Notes: a model not told the origin generated them from the letters alone. A stretch of 64,000 nt of DNA from Verrucomicrobiota bacterium (GCA_023416735.1 JAEZGX010000030.1:124001-188000); one strand, 5' to 3'; shown: positions 53,118 through 62,857, counted from the stretch's first letter. Numbers and translations are program-made.

Positions 53118-53921
53118 CTACTCCGCCGACGCTCGCGCCGCCTGCGCCTGCTTCACCACGTCCGCAATATCCGCGGCCGGCAGCACCACGATTCCCATTC
53201 GCCGCCCGCCCGCGAAATGCTGCAACGCCAGCCCCAGCAATTTCCCCGCGCCATCGAACACCGGACTGCCCAGCGCCACATCCCGCATCAGATAAATCCG
53301 CCGCGGCTTCTCCACGATGCCGGTCACCGCCGTCCCCGTAATCATCGGCACCCGTTGCAGCGCTTTCGGCGCCCGCGTCACCGAATAAAATTCATCCAGC
53401 ATCGCCGCCTCGATCTGCGCATCCAAATCCACGTGCGCAAAGTCCTCCCCACCGTCCGCCGCCTCCGGCGCAATAAACGCCAGATCCAAGTCGGCGTCCT
53501 TCAACACAAACTTCGCCGGCACCTCCGTCCCATTCTCGCGCCGCAATTTCACCTCCTTGAAATCCGCGCCCAACAACTCCAGTCGCCGCCCCGGCTGAGC
53601 CATCTGCGCCGCCTCGATCTCCGACGCCGGATCGACTTGAGCAAGCGAAGTCACCGTCAGCCCGTCCGCGGTCAACACCGTCCCATTCACCTCCACGCGC
53701 CGTTCCTGCGCCGGCCGCTCGCGATCCTCCACCTTCACTTTCACTGTCACCACCATCTCGATACCGATCACCGCATCGACTTGCTTCAACAACATCGCTC
53801 GCTCCTCCGCCTTCACCTGAGCCAGGCCGGATGACGTCAACGCCACCCACGCCGAGAACACGCTCACCACACCGACACCCTTGCGGACGCCGCGCGCCCA
53901 GACCAAACGATCGAATTTCAT
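53118..53921 (-). CDS. Degenerate HtrA-like (trypsin-fold) exported protein
   Basis: A 267-aa protein with an N-terminal signal peptide (about residues 1-35, ending SSGLAQ). It shows the layout of a trypsin-like HtrA domain but lacks catalytic residues. The His motif (usually TNxHV) reads TSLAQV (91-96). The Asp block reads DADLDLAFI (142-150), with Asp146 retained. The Ser motif (usually GNSGGP) reads ALGSP (216-220), without a clear catalytic serine. It is probably a pseudoprotease partner or regulator of the upstream HtrA-like protease. The genes overlap by 4 bp (ATGA), so they are translationally coupled. No PDZ domain is seen. Confidence 0.8.
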   Translation of the reverse strand: MKFDRLVWARGVRKGVGVVSVFSAWVALTSSGLAQVKAEERAMLLKQVDAVIGIEMVVTVKVKVEDRERPAQERRVEVNGTVLTADGLTVTSLAQVDPASEIEAAQMAQPGRRLELLGADFKEVKLRRENGTEVPAKFVLKDADLDLAFIAPEAADGGEDFAHVDLDAQIEAAMLDEFYSVTRAPKALQRVPMITGTAVTGIVEKPRRIYLMRDVALGSPVFDGAGKLLGLALQHFAGGRRMGIVVLPAADIADVVKQAQAARASAE

Positions 53922-55996
53922 GACGATACTTTCGCTGCCTTGAGGTTGATTTCTACAAACAAAGTCTGGCCGCGACGCCGCACCTGCAGCACCCACCACT
54001 CGTCTCCGTTCTCCACCGCCGCGGCGCGGGCGCGCTTCAACTCTTCCAAATCGCCCACCGGCACCCCGCCCGCCGCTTCGACGACGTCGTCGCTCCGCAA
54101 TCCCGCCAGCGCCGCCCAGCCGGCCGGCATCGCACTTTCGACCAACACCCCGCGCGTCTCCGTCGATAACTGCAGTCGCACGCGATCTTCAAACGCGATA
54201 TCCCGCGCCGAAAATTCCAGCTCCCGATCCTCCCACCACGGCATCTCCGGCGCAGGCGTCGGCTGCTGTTCGAGCACCACGTTCAACGTCATCGTCTCTC
54301 CTTCCCGCCAGAGCGAAAACTCCGCGCTCGTCCCCGAACGATACTGCCGGATCTGCCGCGCGAGCACGTCCGCATCTTCCGGCCGTCGCGCCGGCACCTC
54401 CACACCATCGAGCGCCAGCACCACGTCCCCCACGCGTAATCCCGCCTTCTCCGCCTCCGTTCCCGGATAAATCCGCGTCAACCTCGCCCCGCCCTCCGCT
54501 TTGATCCCCAACCGCGCCGCCAGCTTCGGCGTCAGCGGCTGCGAGGCCGCTCCCAGCCATGCCTTCCGCGCCTGCGGCGTCACCGTGTGATCGTCCGCCT
54601 CGCGCAACTCCACCACCGCGTTCAACACCGCGCCATCCCGCCGCACACTCGCCAGGACGAGCCGTTTTCCATTCGGCGCATCCTTCAGCAAATCTTCCGT
54701 CAACGTCCGCAACTCCGCCACGGTCGTCACCGGCTTCCCTTCCACCGCCACCAGCACATCCTGCCGCCGCAACACCGGCTCCGCCTGCCCGCTCGGTCCC
54801 GCCGGCCGGATGTTCTCCAGCCACACCCCGCGCGCGTCGGGCAACCGTTCGTCCCGTGCGAGTTTTGTCGTCACGTCGCGCACCACCGCGCCCCAGCTCT
54901 TCAACTCCACGTCGTCCGCCTGCGCCGGTTCGCGCGCCGCCAGCTTCAACGTCGCCGTCTGCTTGTCTCCGTTTCGTGAATACTCGATTTCGAACGCTTC
55001 TCCCGGCAGCCGGCTCATCTCGAGGCGGTTGTAATGCGACACCGCCTTCTCTTCCGCGCCTTCGATCGCCTGCCCGTCGCACGCCAGCACCAGATCGCCG
55101 GCCCGCACGCCCGCTAGATCCGCCGGCGATCCCGCCGCCACGTCCGCCACCAACACCCCCGGACCGCGTCCGCTCGATTCGAGCCGCGGCTGGACCGTGA
55201 TGCCCGACCAGCCGCGAAGCACGCGTCCGTGCTCGATTAGATTATCCGCCACCACCCGCCCCAAATTTCCCGGAATCGCGCCGCTCAGGTTGAACACTCC
55301 GATTTCATTGATGCCGACGATCTCCCCGCGCGCATTCACCAGCGGCCCACCGCTGTTTCCCCCAAAGATCCGCGCGTCGTGCAGGATCCATCGCACGAGC
55401 ATCCCCACATCCTCGCCGCGCAACATCATCTTCCCCGCCGTCTGCTCCGGCAGCACGAGCGAGGGATTCGACACGATTCCGCGCGTCACCGATTGCGCCA
55501 AAAATCCCGGACTTCCCAACGCATACACCACGTCACCCGCCACCAACTCATCCGAATCGCCAAACTCCGCCACCACCAGCGGCGACGCGCCCGCTCCGCG
55601 TTGCGACAAATCGAGCTTCAACACCGACAAATCCGTCAACGCATCCTGCCCCACCAGCTGCGCATCCACATGCGAGCCATCATACAAGTAACAGCGAAAA
55701 TAATCCCCGTCTTCCGTCACGTGGCAGTTCGTCAGCACATGACCTTCCGCCGAAATAATCACACCGCTCCCACCCGTCCATTGCTTCGTCAGCCGTCCGT
55801 CGCTCGGCTGCAACCGAATCGCTTCGATCCGCACAATCGACGGAAACACCCGCGCCAGCATCGGATCGTGCGTCGGCGTCGCCACCGTTCCACTCGTCGG
55901 CTCCACCCCCGGCGCCTGCGCCCACATCCCACTCGCCAACACCAACACCGCACCAATCCCGATCACGCGCACACGTCGCCGAAATGCCAGTTTCAT
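53918..55996 (-). CDS. HtrA/DegP-like serine protease with multiple PDZ domains
   Basis: A 692-aa exported protease with signal peptide (about 1-27, SGMWAQA). The catalytic triad is intact: His92 in LTNCHV, Asp122 in ALTDLSVL and Ser215 in FGGNSGGPLV. Downstream there are about four PDZ-like regions (about 265-350, 370-465, 480-575, 600-685), more than the two of DegP. Examples are AAGSPADLAGVRAGDLVLACDGQ and PGTEAEKAGLRVGDVVLALDGVEV. It probably acts in envelope protein quality control. It is coupled to the degenerate partner gene. A 7-bp tandem repeat lies upstream at 56061-56128. Confidence 0.9.
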   Translation of the reverse strand: MKLAFRRRVRVIGIGAVLVLASGMWAQAPGVEPTSGTVATPTHDPMLARVFPSIVRIEAIRLQPSDGRLTKQWTGGSGVIISAEGHVLTNCHVTEDGDYFRCYLYDGSHVDAQLVGQDALTDLSVLKLDLSQRGAGASPLVVAEFGDSDELVAGDVVYALGSPGFLAQSVTRGIVSNPSLVLPEQTAGKMMLRGEDVGMLVRWILHDARIFGGNSGGPLVNARGEIVGINEIGVFNLSGAIPGNLGRVVADNLIEHGRVLRGWSGITVQPRLESSGRGPGVLVADVAAGSPADLAGVRAGDLVLACDGQAIEGAEEKAVSHYNRLEMSRLPGEAFEIEYSRNGDKQTATLKLAAREPAQADDVELKSWGAVVRDVTTKLARDERLPDARGVWLENIRPAGPSGQAEPVLRRQDVLVAVEGKPVTTVAELRTLTEDLLKDAPNGKRLVLASVRRDGAVLNAVVELREADDHTVTPQARKAWLGAASQPLTPKLAARLGIKAEGGARLTRIYPGTEAEKAGLRVGDVVLALDGVEVPARRPEDADVLARQIRQYRSGTSAEFSLWREGETMTLNVVLEQQPTPAPEMPWWEDRELEFSARDIAFEDRVRLQLSTETRGVLVESAMPAGWAALAGLRSDDVVEAAGGVPVGDLEELKRARAAAVENGDEWWVLQVRRRGQTLFVEINLKAAKVSS

Positions 55997-56060
55997 GAGG
56001 TGCTTCCGAAGGAGGGCAACTCGTTGGCAGACGCAAGCGGCGAATCCTTTTCCGCCCCCG

Positions 56061-56128
56061 AACCCAAAACTCAGAACCCAGAACTCAGAACTCAGAACTC
56101 AGAACTCAGAACCCAGAACCCAGAACCA
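56061..56128. repeat. AGAACTC/AGAACCC tandem heptamer repeat
   Basis: About eight to nine copies of a 7-bp unit (AGAACTC or AGAACCC) in tandem, between the end of mpl (56143) and the start of the HtrA-like gene (55996). It is non-coding and probably prone to slippage. Its distance of about 65 bp from the protease start makes an effect on expression conceivable. Confidence 0.85.
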
Positions 56129-56142
56129 AGCCCGAACGGGCC

Positions 56143-57561
56143 TCACCTCACCGCCGCCACATACTTTCCTATAATTCCGTCAAACGAACCATTCGTGAAA
56201 AACACCACCACGCGCCGCGCCGCCTGCTGGCCGCACGTGTTCTCCACGAGCTTCTCGAACAGCACTGTATTCGTCGGCGCACTATGCGCCTCCACCCCGA
56301 GCGCCTCCAAATGCTCCGCCACCGCCGCCGTGTCGAAACGATCCCCGACCGCTAGTTTTTCACCCCGATTCACCGCCCCGATGTAAACTTCATCCGCCAT
56401 CGCCAGCGCGCGCATGAATCCCGCCTCGAGCGTCTTCGTCCGTGCCGTGTTGCTCCGCGGCTCGAACACCGCCGTCAAGGTCGCCCCCGTAAACTGGGCG
56501 CGCAACGAATGCAAGGTCTCCGCCAGCGCGGTCGGATGATGCCCGAAATCCTCGATCACCGTCGTTGTCGCAGTTTCGCACAACATCTCCTGCCGCCGCT
56601 TTACTCCGCGAAACTTCTCCAGCGCTCCCACCTTCAACTCGGTCGGATCCGCCGGATTCAGCGCCAGCCCCCCCGCCGTCGCCGCCATCGCCGCATTCCG
56701 CGCATTGAACATCCCGCGCTGCTTCCAACTCACCTTTCCCCACGCCGCCCCGCGCCAGGTCAACGCGAACTCCACCCGCTCCGGCGTTTCCACGAAATCG
56801 ACGATCCGCACGTCGTTCTTCTCGCCCGTTCCCACCCGCACGACGTGCGTCCACGCCATCGCTCCGAGCGCGCGAAGGTTCTCATCATCCCCGTTCATCA
56901 CCACGAATCCGTTCCGCGGCACGATCCGCGTCAGATGCGAAAACGTCCGCTGCACGTCCGCCAGGTCGCGAAAGATATCCGCGTGATCGAACTCCAGATT
57001 GTTCAACACCGCCACATGCGGCGCGTAGTGGATGAACTTGCTCCGCTTGTCGAAAAACGCGCTGTCATACTCATCGCCTTCGATCACGAACGGATCGTCC
57101 GCCGTCCCGAGATGATTTCCCACCGGCGGATCCAGCGGCACGCCGCCGATCAAGAATCCCGGATCCCGTCCGTTTTCCCGCAGCAAAAACGCCGCCAGCG
57201 CCGTGGTCGTCGTCTTCCCGTGCGTGCCGCACACGACGATGTTCTTCCGCCGTTTTAGCACGAGATCATGCAACATCGCCGGCAACGACGTGAACGGAAT
57301 CGCCCGCGTCTCCAACAACCACTCCACCTCCGGATTTCCCCGCGACATCGCATTTCCGATCACCACCAAATCCGGCGCCAGCCGCTTCAATCTCTCCGCG
57401 TCATAGCCTTCGTGCACCGCCACATTCGCCTGCGCGAGCACGTCACACATCGGCGGATACACGCCCGCATCCGCGCCGATCGCCTCATGCCCCGCTGCGC
57501 GCGCCAGCAACGCGGCATTCCCCATCGCCGTCCCGCACACGCCCATGAAATAAACTTTCAT
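56143..57561 (-). CDS. mpl: UDP-N-acetylmuramate:L-Ala-gamma-D-Glu-meso-DAP ligase
   Basis: A 472-aa Mur-ligase family enzyme. The start at 57561 gives MKVYFMGVCGTAMGN. The ATP-binding loop is CGTHGKTTTT (111-120). VIEGDEYDSAFFDKRSKFIHY and NNLEFDHADIF are characteristic of Mpl, and EDFGHHPTALAETL and FEPRSNTARTK are conserved C-terminal motifs. It recycles murein tripeptide by ligating it to UDP-MurNAc in the cytoplasm. The DAP-type tripeptide agrees with a Gram-negative cell wall. It lies downstream of the hybrid kinase gene on the same strand. Confidence 0.94.
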   Translation of the reverse strand: MKVYFMGVCGTAMGNAALLARAAGHEAIGADAGVYPPMCDVLAQANVAVHEGYDAERLKRLAPDLVVIGNAMSRGNPEVEWLLETRAIPFTSLPAMLHDLVLKRRKNIVVCGTHGKTTTTALAAFLLRENGRDPGFLIGGVPLDPPVGNHLGTADDPFVIEGDEYDSAFFDKRSKFIHYAPHVAVLNNLEFDHADIFRDLADVQRTFSHLTRIVPRNGFVVMNGDDENLRALGAMAWTHVVRVGTGEKNDVRIVDFVETPERVEFALTWRGAAWGKVSWKQRGMFNARNAAMAATAGGLALNPADPTELKVGALEKFRGVKRRQEMLCETATTTVIEDFGHHPTALAETLHSLRAQFTGATLTAVFEPRSNTARTKTLEAGFMRALAMADEVYIGAVNRGEKLAVGDRFDTAAVAEHLEALGVEAHSAPTNTVLFEKLVENTCGQQAARRVVVFFTNGSFDGIIGKYVAAVR

Positions 57562-57619
57562 CGCCCGCCAACAAATCCGAACCCCGCCTCGCCTCAACAG
57601 CGAACCGCACGCCGGCCGC

Positions 57620-59815
57620 CTAAGCCCCTTCGCTCGCCAGAATCCGCCCGATCGCCGACTGCAACCGCTGCATGTCCACCGGCTTCGTCAAATGCTCCGA
57701 AAATCCCGCCGCCCGACACGCATTCAAATCCTCTTCCGATCCATACCCCGTCAAACAAATGCCGGGCAAATTCGGCCGCAGCGCCTTCATCTTTTTGATC
57801 AACTCCAGCCCGCTCTCGTCCGGCAGTCCCAAATCCGAAATCACCAGCGTATAATCGGACTTCTGGAATAACTCCCACGCCGCCCCGGCCGACCGCGCAT
57901 AATCCACGGCATAACCGCTGTTGCGCAACAATCGCGCCAGCACCCGCCCCGTGTCTTCGTGATCTTCCACCAGCAAAATCTGCACGCCTTTCGATCCTTC
58001 GCCGCCGCGAAACGGACTCCGCGTCACCGCCATTTTCGATAGGTCCGGCGATTGCTCGTCCAGGATCGGCAACTCCACCGTGAAGGTCGCACCTTGACCC
58101 GCTCCGTCCGAGGTCACCGAGATCGTTCCGCGATGCAGCTCCACCAGCGCCTTCGCAATCGCCAGCCCCAATCCAAGGCCGCCGTCACTCCCGCGCTGCT
58201 TGCCCATCCGCTCCACTTGCTCAAAGGGTTTGAAGATCCGCTTGAGGTCGTTCGGCTCGATTCCCAGTCCCGCGTCTTTCACTTCCACCCGCACGCGCGG
58301 CGTCGCTCCCGCGACCCGCTGCGCCTTCATCGCGATCACGCTCTGTCGGGGACTGAACTTGTTGGCATTCTTCAACAGATTCCAAAACACCTGCTGCAAA
58401 CGCGGCCCATCGCCTTCGACGCGGCATCCGCGCGCACCGTCGAGATGCAGCTCTACGCGCTGATCTTTCGCATCCAGATCGCCCGCCACGATGCCCATCG
58501 TCTCCTGCAACAGCATCGCCAGGTCGAGTGCACTCGTGTCGAGTTTCAGCTTCCCTCGCTCCAATCGCGTGAGATCCAGCAGGTCGTCGATCAACCGGCT
58601 CTGAATCGCCACATTCCGGCGGATCATCTGCAGGTCCTCCCTCACGTCCGGCGGAATCCGTTCGTCACGCTCCAGCACCCCCGCCGCCGCCAGCACCGGC
58701 GTCAGCGGCGTGCGCAGTTCGTGCGACAACATCGCGAGAAACTGATCCTTCGCCCGATTCGCCGCTTCGATCTCGCGCGTCCGCTCCGCCAGCACGCGCT
58801 GCCAGCGGATCCCTTCCGCAATCATTCCACACTGCGCTGCAATCCATTCGATGACGTGAAACTGTTCCTCCGACCAGTGCGTCGCCTCCGAGCTGCACGC
58901 GAGCACCACCCCATACGGCACGCCGGCAACCCGCAGCGGCGTCGCCAACACCGATCTCACCGGGTCGGTTTCGGCAAACGGCGCCCGCAGCTCCGGCTGC
59001 AGCGACAGATCCGAAACATATGCCGTCTTCTCCGCCGCCAGCACCACTGTAGCAATCGAGCCTTCGCGCGGCCACTCCGACGGCACCGGCATCGCACCCG
59101 GCATCACCGCCTGCGACTTCAAGCGCAGTTTGTCCGGGTCCAACCGCAGCACCGCGACGCATTCCGTCGGCCGGCCGATCGCGTGCAGCGATCGCTGACA
59201 CACATCCGCCAACGCCTCCAATCCCGATCCCGGCCGGCGCGTCACTTCAAGCAGGCTCTGCAAAATTTCCTCCCGGATCGCCAGTCTCTCGTTGGCCCGC
59301 TGCAATTCCTCGTTCTGCCCGCCGAGTTCCTCCGACTGCGATTCGATTTCCTCGTTCTGCTGCGCGAGTTCTTCCGACTGCTCCTTGATTTCCTCATTCT
59401 GACGCGCCAACTCCTCCGACTGCGCCTCCAACTCCGAATATTGCTCCCGCAGCCGCTCTTTCTGAGCATCGAGTCTGTTCCGCAGCACCAGAATCGCCTG
59501 CACCACCACCGCGCCGGCGATGATATTCAACATCGTCGTCCCGAAGAACACCCGCGCATCTTCCACGGGCATCCCCTGACGAGACACCATGTCCTGATAT
59601 CGCCACACCGTCACCGCCGCGAACACCGCCGCCATCCCCCAGAGCTGCCATAGCCGTCGCGACCAGACACACACCATCATCGGCAGCACGTAGGTGAGCG
59701 GCAGCGGTATTTCGCGAAACGCAACTACGCGCAACCAAGTCCACAGGGCCGCAAGCCCCAGCACCAGCAGCGTCGACGTAATCAGTGAATGTTTCCTTTC
59801 GTTTCGCATGCTCAT
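57620..59815 (-). CDS. Hybrid sensor histidine kinase with receiver domain
   Basis: A 731-aa hybrid sensor kinase. The order is two to three N-terminal membrane helices (about 10-110), a long coiled coil (about 115-185), a GAF-like sensor (about 190-330), then HisKA with FLAMLSHELRTPLTPVL. An HATPase domain follows with NLLKNANKFSP and SDGGLGLGLAIAKAL. The C-terminal REC domain (about 615-731) has VEDHEDTG, the phosphorylatable Asp in ISDLGLPDE, and KPVD. There is no DNA-binding output. The start at 59815 overlaps the CheR stop by 4 bp (ATGA), so CheR and the kinase are coupled. Its input is probably chemosensory methylation or an internal signal. Confidence 0.9.
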   Translation of the reverse strand: MSMRNERKHSLITSTLLVLGLAALWTWLRVVAFREIPLPLTYVLPMMVCVWSRRLWQLWGMAAVFAAVTVWRYQDMVSRQGMPVEDARVFFGTTMLNIIAGAVVVQAILVLRNRLDAQKERLREQYSELEAQSEELARQNEEIKEQSEELAQQNEEIESQSEELGGQNEELQRANERLAIREEILQSLLEVTRRPGSGLEALADVCQRSLHAIGRPTECVAVLRLDPDKLRLKSQAVMPGAMPVPSEWPREGSIATVVLAAEKTAYVSDLSLQPELRAPFAETDPVRSVLATPLRVAGVPYGVVLACSSEATHWSEEQFHVIEWIAAQCGMIAEGIRWQRVLAERTREIEAANRAKDQFLAMLSHELRTPLTPVLAAAGVLERDERIPPDVREDLQMIRRNVAIQSRLIDDLLDLTRLERGKLKLDTSALDLAMLLQETMGIVAGDLDAKDQRVELHLDGARGCRVEGDGPRLQQVFWNLLKNANKFSPRQSVIAMKAQRVAGATPRVRVEVKDAGLGIEPNDLKRIFKPFEQVERMGKQRGSDGGLGLGLAIAKALVELHRGTISVTSDGAGQGATFTVELPILDEQSPDLSKMAVTRSPFRGGEGSKGVQILLVEDHEDTGRVLARLLRNSGYAVDYARSAGAAWELFQKSDYTLVISDLGLPDESGLELIKKMKALRPNLPGICLTGYGSEEDLNACRAAGFSEHLTKPVDMQRLQSAIGRILASEGA

Positions 59816-60696
59816 TTCCCGTGTTTCCGATAGATGCACGGAGCCACCCGCACGAGCCGCAGCCACTTCGGCGGATGATCCGCCTTACCCGCCACCAAAA
59901 ACCCTCCGGGCGCCAATTGATCGAACAACCGCGTCCACACCTCTTCCGCGCGTTCTTTCTCCAAATAAATCGCCATGTTGCGCCACAGGATCAAATGCCA
60001 CGGTCCGCGTTCGATCCCGCTAAACAGGTTCGCCACTTTCCAGCGCGTCGCGCGCTGCAATCGCCCATCGATCGTCGCGAATTCTCCCGTCGTCTGGAAA
60101 AACGCCTCGCGCCACGCCGCATCCATCCGGCCTGCTTCCTCCGCCCGAAACACGCCGGCGCGCGCCTCTTCGATCGCATCTTCCCGGCAATCCGTCCCCA
60201 ATAATTCGCACTCCGACAATCGCCCCGCGCGCGCCAGGATCATCGCGACCGAGTAAAGCTCCGCGCCGTGCGAGCACGCCGCGCTCCACACCCTCAGCCG
60301 CGCATTCCGCGAGCACAGCTCCGGCAACACCGAACGCTGCAACTGCTCGAACACCGGCCGATCCCGGAAGAAGTCCGTCACCCCCAGCAATACCACGCTC
60401 AACAAGCGTCTCGCCGTCTCCGGCCGCGCGGCAATTGCCCGCGCCGCCTCCGCCGCGTCCGACACGCGCAACATCCGCAAACACGCCGGAAGCCGCCGCG
60501 CCAACGCCCGCCGACGATAAGCCACCGCCGGCAACTCCGCACCGCCCAACAACTGCTCGAAAAACACCTGGTCGGCCCCAACGTCCGGCGCCGCTTCTTC
60601 CGTCCGTTTCGGAGTCCAGCTTCGAGCCCGCACACGCCGCGTCCGACCATTTTCGGTCGGAGTGCCGTGGAAATACAGATGCTCGAACTTCATCAC
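59812..60696 (-). CDS. cheR: CheR-type protein-glutamate methyltransferase
   Basis: A 294-aa CheR-like SAM methyltransferase. The N-terminal CheR helical domain is followed by the catalytic domain: GVTDFFRDRPVF, RLRVWSAACSHGAELYSVAMIL and WHLILWRNMAIYLEKER are signature blocks (usual CheR: SAGCSxGEExYSxA and CRNVxIYF). Here CSHGAE replaces CSTGEE. It would methylate chemoreceptor glutamates. It is coupled to the hybrid kinase, and two chemoreceptors are divergent. CheA, CheW and CheB are not in the window. Confidence 0.9.
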   Translation of the reverse strand: MMKFEHLYFHGTPTENGRTRRVRARSWTPKRTEEAAPDVGADQVFFEQLLGGAELPAVAYRRRALARRLPACLRMLRVSDAAEAARAIAARPETARRLLSVVLLGVTDFFRDRPVFEQLQRSVLPELCSRNARLRVWSAACSHGAELYSVAMILARAGRLSECELLGTDCREDAIEEARAGVFRAEEAGRMDAAWREAFFQTTGEFATIDGRLQRATRWKVANLFSGIERGPWHLILWRNMAIYLEKERAEEVWTRLFDQLAPGGFLVAGKADHPPKWLRLVRVAPCIYRKHGK

Positions 60697-60929
60697 TTCA
60701 GGCGGGACATGGTGGCCGCGAAACGCTCGCGGAAAGGTTCAGGAAGAATTTGCCGTTAGGATGAGTCAAACCCCGAGTCCCCTCGTGCAGCAGGTGTGCA
60801 AGAAAACTTCACCGCGCAACCACTCGCCGGCTCGCACATTTCTCCTGAACCCCGCGTCGAATCGTGCCGATGAACTAAGCGGTGCGCCACGCCGGCTTCA
60901 CCCCATCGCTGCCGGCCGCATCGACCCCG

Positions 60930-62849
60930 ATGACGAAACTCTCCGGACTTCGCCGCTCCATGCTGCTGCTGGTGCTGGCGCCTCTTCTCGGCGCCACGCT
61001 GTTTGCCATTTACCAAGTCCGCCAGCTCTCCGGCAAAGCCAGCGAGCTCACGCGCATCGCCGATCTCATCGCCATCGCCACCGATGTCGCCCGCTTCGAC
61101 ATCCTCATGGGTCTCGAATACACGTCTTCCTGGGCCCAATACATCGACCCCAACAACTCGCCCAAATACCAGGCCTACATCGATGAGAGCGAGCAGCTGG
61201 TCGCCAAGATCCGCGCCAATCTTCCTCACGCCAAAGCGTCCGTCCGCAATCAGGCTTTCACCACCCACATCGAGGAAGCGCTGAAACTCTACGAACAGGT
61301 GCCCGCCGTTCGCGCCTACTATCTCGCCCGTCGGCCCGGCGATGATCGCGAGGCCCGCACCGTCAACAACAGCGTTTACACCGCCCTCGCCACGCCGCTC
61401 GGCCACACCATTCGCGCCCTAGTCAACGAATCCTCCGAACTCCCGATCCGGCTTCGCATCCAGACTTTGATCTGGTGTGCCGACCTCAACAGCAACGCCA
61501 CCACCGAAACCGGCATGTATTGCTGGGGCCACGAGCTCGGCCGCTTCCGCTCGATCGACAACTGCGCCAACGCCGAACTCGCCACCCAGATGCGTCGCGA
61601 GATCGAACGCCATCTGCTCGCCAACACCGTCCCCGAACTCCGGCCTTACTTCGAAAAGATCTTCTCCGATCCGATCTATCGCGAAGCCGACCGCATGGTC
61701 CGCACGTTCGCCCAGGAAAACTCGCGCGAGAAACACCTCTTCGATCCCGCCAATCTCCCCATCTGGCGCGAGCTCACCGAGGTCAAACGCTATGCCCTCC
61801 TCGTCGGCATGCAGCCCTACGTTCTCTCGGAGCTGCAATCCTTCGCCCGGGACTACATCGATCGAATCCACCGCGAGCGTTTCTGGATGATCGGCCTTCT
61901 CGCCAGCGTCTTGATCGTTTCCGGCGTCGTCGTCTGGCTCCTCGGTCGCGCCGTCTTGAACGCCGTCACCCGCGCCGTGCTCTCGCTCAAGCAGAGCATC
62001 CATACGATGCTTCAGGTCACGACCGAAAGCACCGACGCCGCCCAGCAGCTCGCCGACGTCGTCTCGCAACAGGCCGCCGCCCTCGAGCAAACCGCCGCGT
62101 CGCTCGAAGAGCTCACCACCACCAATCGCCAGAATTCCGACCACGCCCGCGCCATCGCCACGCGTATGAAGGAAACCGATACACTCGTGCAGCGCGCCAC
62201 CGAATCCATGCGGCACCTCGTCGCCGCCGTGCAGCAGATCGCCACCACCAGCGGCCAGACCAAACACATCGCCAGCACCATCGACGAAATTTCCTTCCAG
62301 ACCAATCTCCTCGCCCTCAACGCCTCCATCGAAGCCGCCCGCGCCGGCGAAGCCGGAGCCGGTTTCGCCGTGGTCGCCGAAGAGGTCCGGCAAATGGCGA
62401 TGCGCGCCGCCGCCGAATCCGCCTCCATCGCCAAGCTGATCGAGGGCGCCCACCAGCTCACCGGCGAGGGCGTCGCACTCAGCGAAAAAGTAAACGCCGT
62501 CTTCCAACAGGTCGAAGCGCAAGCCCGCACCGCCAGCGGTTGCATGACGGGTATTCAGTCTTCCTCCGAGGAACTCGTTCGCGGAATCGAGGAAATCAAC
62601 TCCGCCACGCGCAACCTCGACGCCCAAACACAACAAACCGCCGCCATCGCCCAGGAAAACGCGTCCACCGCCGAATTCATCGACACCCAAACCGCCGCCC
62701 TCGGCTCCAGTATCGCGCTGCTCGAAACCCTCATCGCGCTCGATCAAGCCGCCACCGCTCCCCTCCCCGCCGCCTCCACCACACCTCCTCCATCGTCCGC
62801 CTCCGCCGCCGATCGAGAGCCGGACCTGATTGCGACCGCCCGCGAATAA
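60930..62849 (+). CDS. Methyl-accepting chemotaxis protein
   Basis: A 639-aa chemoreceptor. A transmembrane helix near residues 11-27 (LLLVLAPLLGATLFAIY) begins a large periplasmic domain (about 30-315), resembling nitrate/nitrite-sensing (NIT) domains. A second helix (WMIGLLASVLIVSGVVVWLL) follows. The cytoplasmic part has the conserved hairpin tip EISFQTNLLALNASIEAARAG. There are Gln/Glu-rich methylation regions around QTQQTAAIAQENASTAEF. The start at 60930 (MTKLSGLRRSM) is preferred to an earlier frame of Pro-rich read-through. A second receptor gene starts 8 bp after the stop. Confidence 0.92.
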   Translation: MTKLSGLRRSMLLLVLAPLLGATLFAIYQVRQLSGKASELTRIADLIAIATDVARFDILMGLEYTSSWAQYIDPNNSPKYQAYIDESEQLVAKIRANLPHAKASVRNQAFTTHIEEALKLYEQVPAVRAYYLARRPGDDREARTVNNSVYTALATPLGHTIRALVNESSELPIRLRIQTLIWCADLNSNATTETGMYCWGHELGRFRSIDNCANAELATQMRREIERHLLANTVPELRPYFEKIFSDPIYREADRMVRTFAQENSREKHLFDPANLPIWRELTEVKRYALLVGMQPYVLSELQSFARDYIDRIHRERFWMIGLLASVLIVSGVVVWLLGRAVLNAVTRAVLSLKQSIHTMLQVTTESTDAAQQLADVVSQQAAALEQTAASLEELTTTNRQNSDHARAIATRMKETDTLVQRATESMRHLVAAVQQIATTSGQTKHIASTIDEISFQTNLLALNASIEAARAGEAGAGFAVVAEEVRQMAMRAAAESASIAKLIEGAHQLTGEGVALSEKVNAVFQQVEAQARTASGCMTGIQSSSEELVRGIEEINSATRNLDAQTQQTAAIAQENASTAEFIDTQTAALGSSIALLETLIALDQAATAPLPAASTTPPPSSASAADREPDLIATARE

Positions 62850-62857
62850 TCCGTCCC

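Noticed and set aside
56061..56128. Possible CRISPR array
   Set aside because: Units are only 7 bp with no spacers, so it is a simple tandem repeat.
60761..61186. Small frame starting ATGAGTCAAACCCCG upstream of the chemoreceptor
   Set aside because: It runs out of frame through the receptor gene and has no supporting motif.
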